NCBI RefSeq assembly: GCF_001306115.1
Contig: NZ_LGCL01000002.1
Span: 1 to 64,000 of the forward strand
Reading direction: 5' to 3'
DNA length: 64,000 nt
From: Ornatilinea apprima
GTDB taxonomy: Bacteria; Chloroflexota; Anaerolineae; Anaerolineales; Anaerolineaceae
A program made the position numbers and the translations under genes. Of the stretch, positions 44,808 to 53,559 are shown piece by piece (position 1 is the first letter of the stretch; each line of letters starts with the position of its first letter). Under the pieces are notes generated by a model. The model saw only the letters and a program-made list of their open reading frames with translations, made no database searches and was not told where the DNA came from.

Positions 44808-46172
44808 ATGATTATCAAAAACGGTAAAATTATTACCTGGGAAAAAGAGAACCGAATATTGGATGGACAGGCGATCTTGATTCAGGGAGATATGATTAAG
44901 AAGATTGCTCCTGTTGAGGATCTGCTGCGAGAATATCCAGGAGAGGAACTGGTTGACGCCAAAGGGCAATATGTGATGCCGGGCAATATTTGCGCGCATA
45001 CTCATTTTTATGGTGCCTACGCGCGCGGGATGGCCATTCCGGGGGCTGCTCCGAAAGACTTTACCGAAATTCTACAAAAATTGTGGTTTCGATTGGACCA
45101 GGCTTTGGATGAAGACAGCGTGCGCGCTTCGGCGTATGTCTGTATTTTGGATGCGATCAAGCATGGAACGACGACTCTGATCGATCACCACGCATCCCCG
45201 AACTTTATTGATGGTTCATTGGATGTCATTGCTGATGTGGTGGATGAAACGGGTATCCGCGCTGCGCTTTGCTACGAGGTTACTGACCGGGGCGGTGAAG
45301 GACGAATGAAGGCTGGCGTGGAAGAAAATATGCGATTCATCCGAAAGGTGCAGTCCTCCCGCCCTGGTGATGGGCGGTTGAGCGCGTTATTTGGGCTTCA
45401 TGCAGGTTTGACCCTATCTGAAGAAACCCTGGATGCCTGCCGGAGGGCAAATAATGTGGGGGCAGGATTCCACATTCACGCGGCAGAAGATGCTGCTGAC
45501 GAATATGATAGCCTGACGAAATCGGGTTTACGGACGATTGACCGGCTGCAGAAGCATGGGATTTTGGGAAGAAACAGCATTGTCGCGCACGCCGTACATG
45601 TAGATATAAAAGAGATTGATATCCTGGCAGAAACGGGCACCTGGGTTACGCACCAGCCTCGCTCCAATATGAACAATGCAGTTGGTATGGCTCAGGTGGA
45701 AGGCATGCTTAGGTCAGGTGTTCGCCTTGGACTGGGAAATGATGGGATGTCGAATGATATGTGGGAAGAGTGGAAGGCAACTTATTTTGTGCATAAGTTG
45801 TGGCACCGCGATTCCCGCAGGATGCCGGCTTCATTGATCGAACAAATGGCTGTGTACAACAACGCTGAGCTGGCGACTGACCTGTTCAACGTGGGCAAAA
45901 TTGGGAAAATTGAGCCAGGCGCTCAGGCAGACCTGATCTTTGTGGATTATCATCCTTACACTCCTCTCACCACCGGAAACCTGCCCTGGCATATTGTATT
46001 TGGTTTCCACTCCAGTATGATCACCACCACGATGGTGGCAGGCAAGTTCTTAATGCAGAATCGTCAATTGATTTGGATTGATGAAGAAAAGATTGCGCGT
46101 GAAGCGTTGGGGTTCGCGCCAGATGTTTGGAAGCGATTCGTAACTATCTCGCAAGAAACCTTGGAGGCATGA
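44808..46172 (+). CDS. ssnA: SsnA-like amidohydrolase (putative aminohydrolase)
   Basis: 454 residues from the ATG at 44808, which has GGAG 5 nt upstream; the ATG at 44793 is in frame but lacks one. Amidohydrolase metal motifs are AHTHFYGAYARGM, GFHIHAAED, VAHAVHVD and GNDGMSNDMWEEW. SsnA-type members are predicted to deaminate or dechlorinate N-heterocycles and are often found next to molybdenum hydroxylases. Its stop overlaps the next gene (ATGA), which begins the F420 part of the operon. Confidence 0.88.
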   Translation: MIIKNGKIITWEKENRILDGQAILIQGDMIKKIAPVEDLLREYPGEELVDAKGQYVMPGNICAHTHFYGAYARGMAIPGAAPKDFTEILQKLWFRLDQALDEDSVRASAYVCILDAIKHGTTTLIDHHASPNFIDGSLDVIADVVDETGIRAALCYEVTDRGGEGRMKAGVEENMRFIRKVQSSRPGDGRLSALFGLHAGLTLSEETLDACRRANNVGAGFHIHAAEDAADEYDSLTKSGLRTIDRLQKHGILGRNSIVAHAVHVDIKEIDILAETGTWVTHQPRSNMNNAVGMAQVEGMLRSGVRLGLGNDGMSNDMWEEWKATYFVHKLWHRDSRRMPASLIEQMAVYNNAELATDLFNVGKIGKIEPGAQADLIFVDYHPYTPLTTGNLPWHIVFGFHSSMITTTMVAGKFLMQNRQLIWIDEEKIAREALGFAPDVWKRFVTISQETLEA

Positions 46173-46855
46173 TGAAAGATCCCATTCTCGATAACATCAA
46201 AACGATTTCGATCATTGGTGGAACAGGAAAAGAAGGGAAAGGCCTGGCCTACCGGTGGGCGAAAGCAGGCTACCAAATCATCATCGGATCGCGCAGTAAT
46301 GAAAAAGCCGAAACAGCTGCTGCCGCAGTGAGAGAGCTGCTTGATGGCGTGGGTGTGGTTGTGGGTAAGGAAAACGCAGCAGCGGCCCAAGAGGGTGATA
46401 TTGTTGTTCTTACGGTGCCCTTTGCTGCCCATGTAAGCATGCTGGAATACTTGAAGCCTTATTTGCAGGGAAAAACGCTGATTGATGTAACCGTGCCGCT
46501 GGTTCCGCCCAAGGTTACGCGCGTGCAAATGCCGCCGGCGGGTTCCGCCGGGTTGGAGGCGCAGCAAGTTTTGGGCGAAGGGGTGGCGGTAGTGACCGCT
46601 TTTCAAAATATATCGTATGAGAATCTTTTGGAAGGCGAAGATGTGGATTGTGATATTCTGGTATGCGGATCTTCCAAAGAGGCGCGAGAAACAGTCCTGG
46701 CTTTAGTGAAGGAAGCCGGTCTGATTGGGTGGGATGCCGGCCCATTGGAAAATTCCGTTGTCGTAGAAGGGCTGACCTCTATTCTCATCGGAATTAACAA
46801 ACGGTATGGAGTTACCTCTTCCGGAATTCGCATCACAGGCGTTCCATTGAAATAG
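46172..46855 (+). CDS. npdG: NADPH-dependent F420 reductase (F420H2:NADP oxidoreductase)
   Basis: About 227 residues; ATGs at 46169 and 46172 follow GGAGG at 46163-46167. A Rossmann motif IIGGTGKEGKGLAYRWAKAGY and the NADP-binding IIGSRSNEKAE are visible, as is the family block DVTVPLVPPKVTRVQMPPAGSA. It transfers hydride between NADP and coenzyme F420. The overlap with ssnA and the presence of cofE and an LLM enzyme next door agree with F420 use. Confidence 0.9.
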   Translation: MKDPILDNIKTISIIGGTGKEGKGLAYRWAKAGYQIIIGSRSNEKAETAAAAVRELLDGVGVVVGKENAAAAQEGDIVVLTVPFAAHVSMLEYLKPYLQGKTLIDVTVPLVPPKVTRVQMPPAGSAGLEAQQVLGEGVAVVTAFQNISYENLLEGEDVDCDILVCGSSKEARETVLALVKEAGLIGWDAGPLENSVVVEGLTSILIGINKRYGVTSSGIRITGVPLK

Positions 46856-46912
46856 CTGACTGAGCCAATGTTGTTGGTTGGGCACCTATAAGAATTTGGA
46901 TAGCAGGAAACC

Positions 46913-47683
46913 ATGCCATTAACCCTTACAACCCTGCGGAACATGCCAGAAATTCACCCTGGCGACAACCTGGTGGAACTGATTCTCGAGGCAATGGATG
47001 CTGATCACGTGCCGGTTGAGGATGGCGATATTCTTGTTCTGGCACAAAAAATTGTATCCAAAGCCGAAGGCCGCCTGGTCAATCTGGTGGATGTTGAGGC
47101 TGGTGACCAGGCACTTCAGGTCGCACAAGTGGCGCAGAAAGATCCCCGGCTGGTAGAGCTGATCTTGCAGGAAAGCCGGGAAGTTCTGCGGATGCGGCCT
47201 GGCGTGATCATCGTGGAGCACCGCAATGGATTTGTCTGCGCGAACGCGGGAATTGACCATTCCAATGTGAGGGGTGAAGGTAAAGACCCCCAATTATGGT
47301 ATCTGTTGTTACCCAAAGACGCAGACCAGTCTGCGCGAGAGTTTCGGGCCGAAGTATGGCGGTTGATTGGGGTAAATGTGGGTGTGTTGATTATTGATTC
47401 GCACGGCAGGGCCTGGCGAAATGGGACGGTTGGCATCACCATCGGATTGGCTGGTGTTCCTGGAATTGTGGATATGCGCGGCATGCAGGATATGTATGGG
47501 TACCGGCTGCAAAATACGCTCATCGCGGCGGCAGACGAACTGGCTGGCGCAGCTTCATTAATGATGGGACAGGCCGACGAAAAATCGCCTGTGGTGATTG
47601 TAAAGGGATTCCCTTATCCACTCAAGGAATCATCGAGTTTGAAAGAACTGATTCGATCGAAAGACCAAGATCTATTTCGATGA
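46913..47683 (+). CDS. cofE: Coenzyme F420-0:L-glutamate ligase
   Basis: 256 residues. CofE adds glutamate to F420-0 using GTP. Typical blocks: PEIHPGDNLVELI, DGDILVLAQKIVSKAEGRLV, NGFVCANAGIDHSNV and DSHGRAWRNGTVGITIGLAG. AGGA lies upstream. Other F420 genes (cofC, cofD, cofGH) are not in the window. It overlaps the next gene by 4 bp. Confidence 0.95.
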   Translation: MPLTLTTLRNMPEIHPGDNLVELILEAMDADHVPVEDGDILVLAQKIVSKAEGRLVNLVDVEAGDQALQVAQVAQKDPRLVELILQESREVLRMRPGVIIVEHRNGFVCANAGIDHSNVRGEGKDPQLWYLLLPKDADQSAREFRAEVWRLIGVNVGVLIIDSHGRAWRNGTVGITIGLAGVPGIVDMRGMQDMYGYRLQNTLIAAADELAGAASLMMGQADEKSPVVIVKGFPYPLKESSSLKELIRSKDQDLFR

Positions 47684-48219
47684 TTTATGCAATTGCCTCA
47701 CTGTTTGATATAAAAACCGATGATCGCACAAGAGAATTGTGGGACTGGATACAGTGCGTTTGTAGTTTGGATGGGATATCCATTTCTCCCATTCCTCATT
47801 TTTCCTGGTTTGTGGGCGAATCACTCCTCAGCGGGGAGGTGGAACAGGCGTTGATCGCTGCGGCTAAGAATTACCCTCCTTTTGAAGTGAACGTGGTGGA
47901 TATCGGAATTTTCACTGGCGACCACCCCATTGTGTATTTGGGATTGCAAAAAGATAAGACGTTGGTGCGGCTTCACCAAACAATGCGGCAGGCGATCTCA
48001 CAAAAAACCAATGGAACCAGTCTTTTTTATGAACCAGATCAATGGATTCCGCATATTACCCTGGCTTATCACGAGCACGATGTGGAGCGATTAGCCTGCA
48101 CGGTGCGTCAGCTTGTTTTTCGGTTTCGTCCCATGAAGCTGAGCGTGAAAGAAATTGGCCTCATTTATCAGAACCTGGATCAATATGGTGTTGCAATGAA
48201 GTATGCTTTCACAGGGTAG
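47680..48219 (+). CDS. 2H phosphoesterase / 2'-5' RNA ligase-like protein
   Basis: 179 residues with two H-x-[ST] motifs: HFSW near residue 40 and HITLAYHEHD in the C-terminal half. This matches the LigT/2H superfamily, which opens or forms 2',5' and cyclic phosphodiesters. The substrate is unknown. It overlaps cofE (ATGA), so it is probably part of the F420/ssnA transcript; the functional link is not obvious. Confidence 0.8.
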   Translation: MIYAIASLFDIKTDDRTRELWDWIQCVCSLDGISISPIPHFSWFVGESLLSGEVEQALIAAAKNYPPFEVNVVDIGIFTGDHPIVYLGLQKDKTLVRLHQTMRQAISQKTNGTSLFYEPDQWIPHITLAYHEHDVERLACTVRQLVFRFRPMKLSVKEIGLIYQNLDQYGVAMKYAFTG

Positions 48220-48281
48220 ACAAATCAAGCAAGGTGCATCGGATTTGAAAACGATTACTTGAAATACCAGCGGAGGATCAT

Positions 48282-49280
48282 ATGGCAGAACGAGTAGCAC
48301 TTTATTTGCAAGACGCACACGATTTGCGCGACGGCCTGGAGTATGTGAAATATGCCGAAAAGCGTGGATTCGAGGCGGTCTGGCAGGCGGAAAGCCGGTT
48401 GGTTCGGGATGCGATTGTGCCGATGGCAGCTTACGCAGCTGTGACCGAGAAGATCAAAATTGGCTCCGGTGTGATCAACAACTGGACGCGCAATATTGGT
48501 TTATTAGCAGCCACATACCTGACCTTGGATGATCTGGCTCCTGATCGGATCATTTGTGGGATTGGTGCATGGTGGGACCCGCTTGCGGCCAATGTTGGCA
48601 TCGATCGGAAGAAACCTTTGCGTGCCATGTATGAAACGATTGTGGTGATGCGCAAATTGCTGAATTTGGAGCGGGTATCTTATGACGGTGAATTTGTGCA
48701 TGTGAAAGATATTGAATTAGATGTGGTGCATGGCCGCAGAGAGCCGCGCAATGTTCCGCTGATGATTGGCGCGACTGGCGACAAAATGATGGAATTGTCA
48801 GGGGAGATTGCAGATGGCGTGGTCCTGAATTACTGTGTTGAGCCATCTTATAACGAAAAAGCGCTGGAACTACTTAGTATCGGGGCTGCCAGGTCTGGGC
48901 GCAAGCTGGAGGATATTGACCGCCCGCAGTTGATTGTGTGTTCCGTCGACCACGATCATGATAAGGCTTATGACGCGACGCGCATGTTGCTGACCCAATA
49001 TCTGGCCCAGCAACCGCATATCGCCAAGGCGTCTAATGTTTCGATGGATGTTGTGGCTGAGATCCAATCCATTTTGGGGTGGCCGGCGACCCACGAGCAA
49101 ATTGAAAAAGCCAAACACTTTGTATCTGACGAGCTGATTGAGCGAATTACCGCTTCGGGAACACCGGAGGAAGCCCGAACCAAGGTGAATGAATATCGAA
49201 AGAACGGGTGTACATGCCCCATCCTGTACAGCGCGGGCGGTGATATTCGCCTGCTGATTGACACATTTGCCCAGAATTGA
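48282..49280 (+). CDS. LLM-class flavin/F420-dependent oxidoreductase
   Basis: 332 residues of the luciferase-like monooxygenase superfamily, resembling F420-dependent methylenetetrahydromethanopterin reductase-type enzymes: [13 protein letters not shown] start, [33 protein letters not shown] and [31 protein letters not shown] precedes the ATG. Adjacent cofE and npdG make F420H2 the likelier cofactor than FMN. The substrate is unknown. Confidence 0.9.
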   Translation: MAERVALYLQDAHDLRDGLEYVKYAEKRGFEAVWQAESRLVRDAIVPMAAYAAVTEKIKIGSGVINNWTRNIGLLAATYLTLDDLAPDRIICGIGAWWDPLAANVGIDRKKPLRAMYETIVVMRKLLNLERVSYDGEFVHVKDIELDVVHGRREPRNVPLMIGATGDKMMELSGEIADGVVLNYCVEPSYNEKALELLSIGAARSGRKLEDIDRPQLIVCSVDHDHDKAYDATRMLLTQYLAQQPHIAKASNVSMDVVAEIQSILGWPATHEQIEKAKHFVSDELIERITASGTPEEARTKVNEYRKNGCTCPILYSAGGDIRLLIDTFAQN

Positions 49281-49298
49281 TAAAAACGATGCTGTCCG

Positions 49299-49337
49299 GC
49301 CGGCATCTCTGGTCTTTCGTGGTCTGGAAATGCCGGC
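49299..49337. other. Stem-loop between the LLM and molybdenum hydroxylase genes
   Basis: GCCGGCAT (49299-49306) and ATGCCGGC (49330-49337) form an 8-bp GC-rich stem with a 23-nt loop. There is no T tract on the plus strand, so a classic terminator is doubtful. It may be an mRNA-end or processing structure. Confidence 0.35.
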
Positions 49338-49370
49338 TGGAAAAATTGCGTATAGGCATTCATTTCTGAT

Positions 49371-49399
49371 TTGTCATAATCAATAGATTAAGCTACTAT
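49371..49399 (+). promoter_or_regulatory. Candidate promoter of the molybdenum hydroxylase genes
   Basis: TTGTCA (49371-49376), a 17-bp spacer and TACTAT (49394-49399) lie about 43 nt before the ATG at 49443, which has GGAGG. It would allow expression independent of the ssnA leader. Confidence 0.4.
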
Positions 49400-49442
49400 A
49401 TTAAATCGAGATTGTAACTCTTATCCATTTTCTGGAGGCCAT

Positions 49443-50858
49443 ATGTGGAATCGATACATCAGCGCTGTTCACATCGATGAAGTTCTGGATGCACTTGCCA
49501 AATACCAGCATGAGGCACGCGTAGTTGCGGGCGGCACTGATATCATTTTAGAAATCGAACGAGGGGCGCGAAAGGATGTTCAGACCTTGATTGACATTTC
49601 TCGCGTGCCTGGAATGGACCAAATTGATCTGGATGAAGATGGCATCATTCATATTGGTGCCAATGTTACTCATAATGAATGTGTCGCCTCAAAACTCATT
49701 CGCGAGCACGCCTTTCCGCTGGCTCAGGCATGCTGGGAAGTTGGATCACCTCAAATTCGCAATCGGGGCACCATCGCGGGGAATCTAGTTACAGCTTCTC
49801 CTGCAAATGACACGATAACCCCTCTGATGGCTCTCGATGCCAGCTTGGTCTTGAAATCAAAAAATGGTGAGCGAACCGTTGCCTTGAAAGATTTTTATCT
49901 GGGCGTACGCAAGACAGTTTTGAAGCCTGATGAGATTGTATATGAAATTCAAATCCCATCCTTGAAGAAAAACGATAAGGGCTATTTCATCAAGCTTGCT
50001 CTTCGAAAAGCGCAAGCGATATCGCTGGTCAATGTCGCGGTGGTTGCAGGTTTTGAGCAGAACCGGGTGACGCACGCAGCGATCAGCTTGGGCGCAGTGG
50101 CGCCTACCATTATTCGAGTGGCTCAAGCAGAAGATTATCTGGTCGGAAAAGTATTAGATTCAGAGACGATTGAAGAGGCTGCCCGGTTGGCGATGGAAGT
50201 GGCAAAACCGATCAGTGATGTGCGCTCGACTGCTGCGTATCGAAAAGCCATGTCGCGTGTCATTACCCGCCGGGCGTTATCCGCGATTTCTGATGGAGGA
50301 TTTTTATCTGCCATTCCGGATCAGCCGGTGTATTTGAAAGCAAGCGACCTGGTCAGCACTTTGCCTGAAAAGGTTGAATACCCTGGAGGAGTGATCCAGA
50401 CCCGTGTAAACGGCAAAGATTATACTCTTCAATCCGGGTTCGAGAAAACCTTGCTGCGTCTCTTGCGAGAAGATGTTGGTCTTACCGGAACGAAGGAGGG
50501 CTGCGCGGAGGGTGAGTGCGGGGCCTGTACAGTAATTCTGGATGGAAAGGCGGTCATGAGCTGTATGGTGCCGGCAGCACGCGCGCACATGGCCGAGATT
50601 CGCACAGTGGAGGGGTTGGCCAATGAGGCAGGGCTGCACCCGGTGCAGGAGGCTTTTGTGGAAGCAGGCGCAGTTCAGTGTGGTTACTGCACACCAGGAT
50701 TTTTGATGTCTGCTGCGGTTTTATTGGAGGAATTGCCTCAGCCCTCCAAAGATCAGATCAAACAGGCCTTCACAGGCAATTTATGCCGATGCACAGGGTA
50801 TTACAGCATCATCGACGCAGTGGAACGAACGATTACTCGAAAGGCTGAAGGAGGGTAG
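49443..50858 (+). CDS. Molybdenum hydroxylase small/medium fused subunit: FAD domain followed by 2Fe-2S domains
   Basis: 471 residues. An FAD-binding domain comes first (AGGTDIILEIERG, IGANVTHNECV, QIRNRGTIAGNLVTASPANDT), then its C-terminal domain, then from about residue 315 a plant-type 2Fe-2S domain (GCAEGECGACTV) and a helical 2Fe-2S domain (CGYCTPGF, GNLCRCTGY). The usual XdhA order is 2Fe-2S before FAD, so the order here is inverted. The subunit passes electrons from the Mo subunit to FAD and an acceptor. GGAGG precedes the ATG. Confidence 0.93.
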   Translation: MWNRYISAVHIDEVLDALAKYQHEARVVAGGTDIILEIERGARKDVQTLIDISRVPGMDQIDLDEDGIIHIGANVTHNECVASKLIREHAFPLAQACWEVGSPQIRNRGTIAGNLVTASPANDTITPLMALDASLVLKSKNGERTVALKDFYLGVRKTVLKPDEIVYEIQIPSLKKNDKGYFIKLALRKAQAISLVNVAVVAGFEQNRVTHAAISLGAVAPTIIRVAQAEDYLVGKVLDSETIEEAARLAMEVAKPISDVRSTAAYRKAMSRVITRRALSAISDGGFLSAIPDQPVYLKASDLVSTLPEKVEYPGGVIQTRVNGKDYTLQSGFEKTLLRLLREDVGLTGTKEGCAEGECGACTVILDGKAVMSCMVPAARAHMAEIRTVEGLANEAGLHPVQEAFVEAGAVQCGYCTPGFLMSAAVLLEELPQPSKDQIKQAFTGNLCRCTGYYSIIDAVERTITRKAEGG

Positions 50859-51224
50859 ATGGGAAAATATGATAACTACTCTTCACAAAACCGACCTGCC
50901 AGGGGAACATTAACACACCCGATCTGGCGCGGTGTAGGCTTCGGGCTGGCGATCTTGACGCCGGTCATCGCTTATTCGGCGGCTTTAATTCTCATAGATG
51001 CCAATGCTCAGAACGGCTGGGTTGCAATTCCGCGCGATCTGATTGCGCCAACGGGGGACCCATTGCTCTATGTCAAGATCATCCTGACTTTGGTAATGGT
51101 GTTTCTCTTGTATTTGATTTTCTCGTTTATCACCTTTATTCTTTATGGTATTTTTGGCCCTCCACGATATGGGCCAAAAGACGTTCCGCCTACCTCTTAC
51201 CGCGGCGGAAAATATCGCAGATAA
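50859..51224 (+). CDS. Small two-helix membrane protein between hydroxylase subunits
   Basis: 121 residues of no recognised family, starting directly after the previous stop codon. Two hydrophobic helices (about residues 27-47 and 72-95) separate a basic, polar N terminus from a Pro/Gly/Arg-rich tail (GPPRYGPKDVPPTSYRGG). Its position between the two hydroxylase subunit genes suggests it anchors or services that enzyme, but this is inference. Confidence 0.65.
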   Translation: MGKYDNYSSQNRPARGTLTHPIWRGVGFGLAILTPVIAYSAALILIDANAQNGWVAIPRDLIAPTGDPLLYVKIILTLVMVFLLYLIFSFITFILYGIFGPPRYGPKDVPPTSYRGGKYRR

Positions 51225-51260
51225 TCATTGACCCTGTTTATTCACATTCCAGGAGCTGAT

Positions 51261-53480
51261 ATGTCTTATATCGGACAGTCTGTTCAGAAAATTGATTCGG
51301 TATCGAAAGTCAAAGGCGAAGCGATGTATCCGGGCGACATCAATCTTCCGGATCAGGCTTATATGAAGATTTTGTTCTCTGACCGCGCGCATGCGATTGT
51401 TGAGGCAATTGACACATCTGAGGCGGAACAGGAGCCAGGTGTGATTGCTGTCTTTACGGCCAAAGATGTGCCGGTTAATGAATATGGCCAAATTATCATT
51501 GACCAGCCGGTATTGTGCGGTCCGGGTTCCACGAAACCCTATGCTGATCGGGTTCGGTTTATAGGAGACCAGGTTGCATTGGTGGTCGCGGAGACAGAAG
51601 AGATTGCGGCCAGGGCTGTAAAGCTGATTCGCGTGACGTACAAAGATTTACCGGTGATCAGTTCTATTGACGATGGATTACAAGAAGACGGAGAATTGAT
51701 TCACCCTGATCACGGCTCGAACATTTTGAATCATGTTCAGATCCGGCATGGGAATGCCGAAGAAGCCTTCAAGCAGGCGGATGTCATTGTTGAAGGCGTT
51801 TATGAAACCCCTGCTCAAGAACACGCTTTCCTGCAGCCAGAAGCCGGCCTCTCTTATATCGATGAGGAGGGGCGGGTAACGGTAGTTGTCTCTGGCCAAT
51901 GGACGCATGAAGAGCAGGAAGAGATTGCCCATGCATTAGACCTCCCGCTTGACCAGGTGCGGGTTATATACCCTGCGATTGGCGGCGCGTTTGGCGGCCG
52001 GGAAGATATGTCGGTCCAGATCGTTTTGGCGCTGGCTGCCTGGCGGCTGCAACAGCGTGGGATTAACCGCCCGGTAAAGATCATTTGGAGTCGCGAGGAA
52101 TCAATCGTCGGGCATGCCAAGCGACACCCCTATCGGATCCACGCGAAATGGGGCGCGACGAAAGAAGGTAAAGTCGTCGCCGCGGAAGTGAAACTATACG
52201 CGGACGCGGGCGCATACGCGTATACATCCACCACGGTCATGGGCAATGCGCTGATCAATAGCACCGCTCCCTATGAAATACCAAATGCCAATATCGACGG
52301 TTACAATGTTTTCACCAATAACATTCCCAGCGCGGCCTTCCGGGGTTTTGGCGGCCCGCAGGGCGCGTTTGCCGCCGAGCAGCAGATGAGCAAACTGGCA
52401 GAAATGCTGGGCATGGACCCGGTAGAGTTGCGCGCACGCAATGTGGTAAAAGAGGGTTCCATTCTGACTGTAGGTACGGCTTTGCCGGAGGGCGTGAGCA
52501 TGCCCGAAGTGCTGGCTGTCTGCGCGGAAAAAGCCGGCTGGCAAATGACCGAACAAGGCTGGCGGCGGCCAGAAACACCGGCGGCGCCAGCAGGCAGCAA
52601 CCTGCGGCGTGGGCGAGGGCTGGCCTGCGCTTTCAAGAACATTGGTTTCAGTTTTGGTTTTCAGGAAGAGTGCTCGGCTACCATTGAATTGTATGGTGAT
52701 GCGGAAATTGAGAAAGTGGTTTTCTACCATGCCGGCGCCGATGTGGGGCAGGGCGGCCATACCGTTCTTAAGCAAATGGCCGCGTCCGCTTTGGGCGTGC
52801 CGGTGGAAATGATTGAGACACATTATTCCGATACCGCTACGGCATTAAATTCAGGGAGCGCTTCTGCTTCACGATTGACTATGATGGCAGGTAATTCCAT
52901 TATCGGCGCGGCAAACCAGGCGCTTAAACAATGGAAAAACGAAGAACGCCCGGCAAAAGCCTCGTATCGTTATCTAGCGCGGAAAACAACCCCCTTTGAG
53001 CCAATGACCGGTAAATCTTTCCCCAATATCGCTTATGGGTATGTGGCAGAGGCGGTCGAACTGGAAGTAGATATCGAAACAGGGCATGTTCATTTGATCA
53101 ATGTGATCTGCGCCGACGATGTGGGCAAAGCGATCAATCCGGATCTGGTGAAAGGGCAAATTGAGGGCTGCGTGGTTCAGGCGGCAGGGTATGCTGTATT
53201 GGAGGACTTTATTCAGCGGGGCGGTCAGGTGCTGACCAAGACCTTATCTACTTATTTAATCCCCACCATTCTGGATATCCCTGATCAGGTGGACAGCGTA
53301 ATTCTGGAATATCCGGACCCCACAGGGCCGTGGGGAGCGCGGGGCATGGCTGAAATGCCCTTCCTGCCTCTTGCTCCAGCCGTTACGGCCGCGATTCACG
53401 ATGCTGTGGGCGTGTGGGTCGATCGTTTTCCGGTAACACCCGAAAGGATGCTTGCCGCGCTTGGTAAGCTGCCTGAGTAG
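51261..53480 (+). CDS. Xanthine dehydrogenase-family molybdopterin-binding subunit
   Basis: AGGAG at 51251-51255 selects the ATG at 51261, giving 739 residues. It binds the molybdenum cofactor: GGAFGGREDMSVQ, FRGFGGPQGAFAAEQ, and a C-terminal WGARGMAEMPF that carries the catalytic Glu. The family hydroxylates purines and other N-heterocycles or aldehydes; the substrate cannot be set by eye. It follows the small membrane protein and is followed by a hairpin and mocA. Confidence 0.92.
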   Translation: MSYIGQSVQKIDSVSKVKGEAMYPGDINLPDQAYMKILFSDRAHAIVEAIDTSEAEQEPGVIAVFTAKDVPVNEYGQIIIDQPVLCGPGSTKPYADRVRFIGDQVALVVAETEEIAARAVKLIRVTYKDLPVISSIDDGLQEDGELIHPDHGSNILNHVQIRHGNAEEAFKQADVIVEGVYETPAQEHAFLQPEAGLSYIDEEGRVTVVVSGQWTHEEQEEIAHALDLPLDQVRVIYPAIGGAFGGREDMSVQIVLALAAWRLQQRGINRPVKIIWSREESIVGHAKRHPYRIHAKWGATKEGKVVAAEVKLYADAGAYAYTSTTVMGNALINSTAPYEIPNANIDGYNVFTNNIPSAAFRGFGGPQGAFAAEQQMSKLAEMLGMDPVELRARNVVKEGSILTVGTALPEGVSMPEVLAVCAEKAGWQMTEQGWRRPETPAAPAGSNLRRGRGLACAFKNIGFSFGFQEECSATIELYGDAEIEKVVFYHAGADVGQGGHTVLKQMAASALGVPVEMIETHYSDTATALNSGSASASRLTMMAGNSIIGAANQALKQWKNEERPAKASYRYLARKTTPFEPMTGKSFPNIAYGYVAEAVELEVDIETGHVHLINVICADDVGKAINPDLVKGQIEGCVVQAAGYAVLEDFIQRGGQVLTKTLSTYLIPTILDIPDQVDSVILEYPDPTGPWGARGMAEMPFLPLAPAVTAAIHDAVGVWVDRFPVTPERMLAALGKLPE

Positions 53481-53500
53481 GAGGGAATGATCAGACGCTT

Positions 53501-53536
53501 CAGGGCTTACCAGTTGCCTGGTGAGCCCTGATTTTC
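53501..53536 (+). terminator. Candidate terminator after the molybdenum hydroxylase
   Basis: CAGGGCTTACCAG (53501-53513), loop TTGC, CTGGTGAGCCCTG (53518-53530) form a 13-bp stem with one T-G wobble, followed by a short ATTTTC tract. The weak T tract suggests partial readthrough into mocA. Confidence 0.6.
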
Positions 53537-53559
53537 TATCACAAGATCTTTTTTTGATT

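Noticed and set aside
53521-53559. Upstream GTG start for mocA
   Set aside because: It lies in the 3' arm of a 13-bp hairpin after the Mo subunit gene, and the family N terminus begins after the ATG at 53560.
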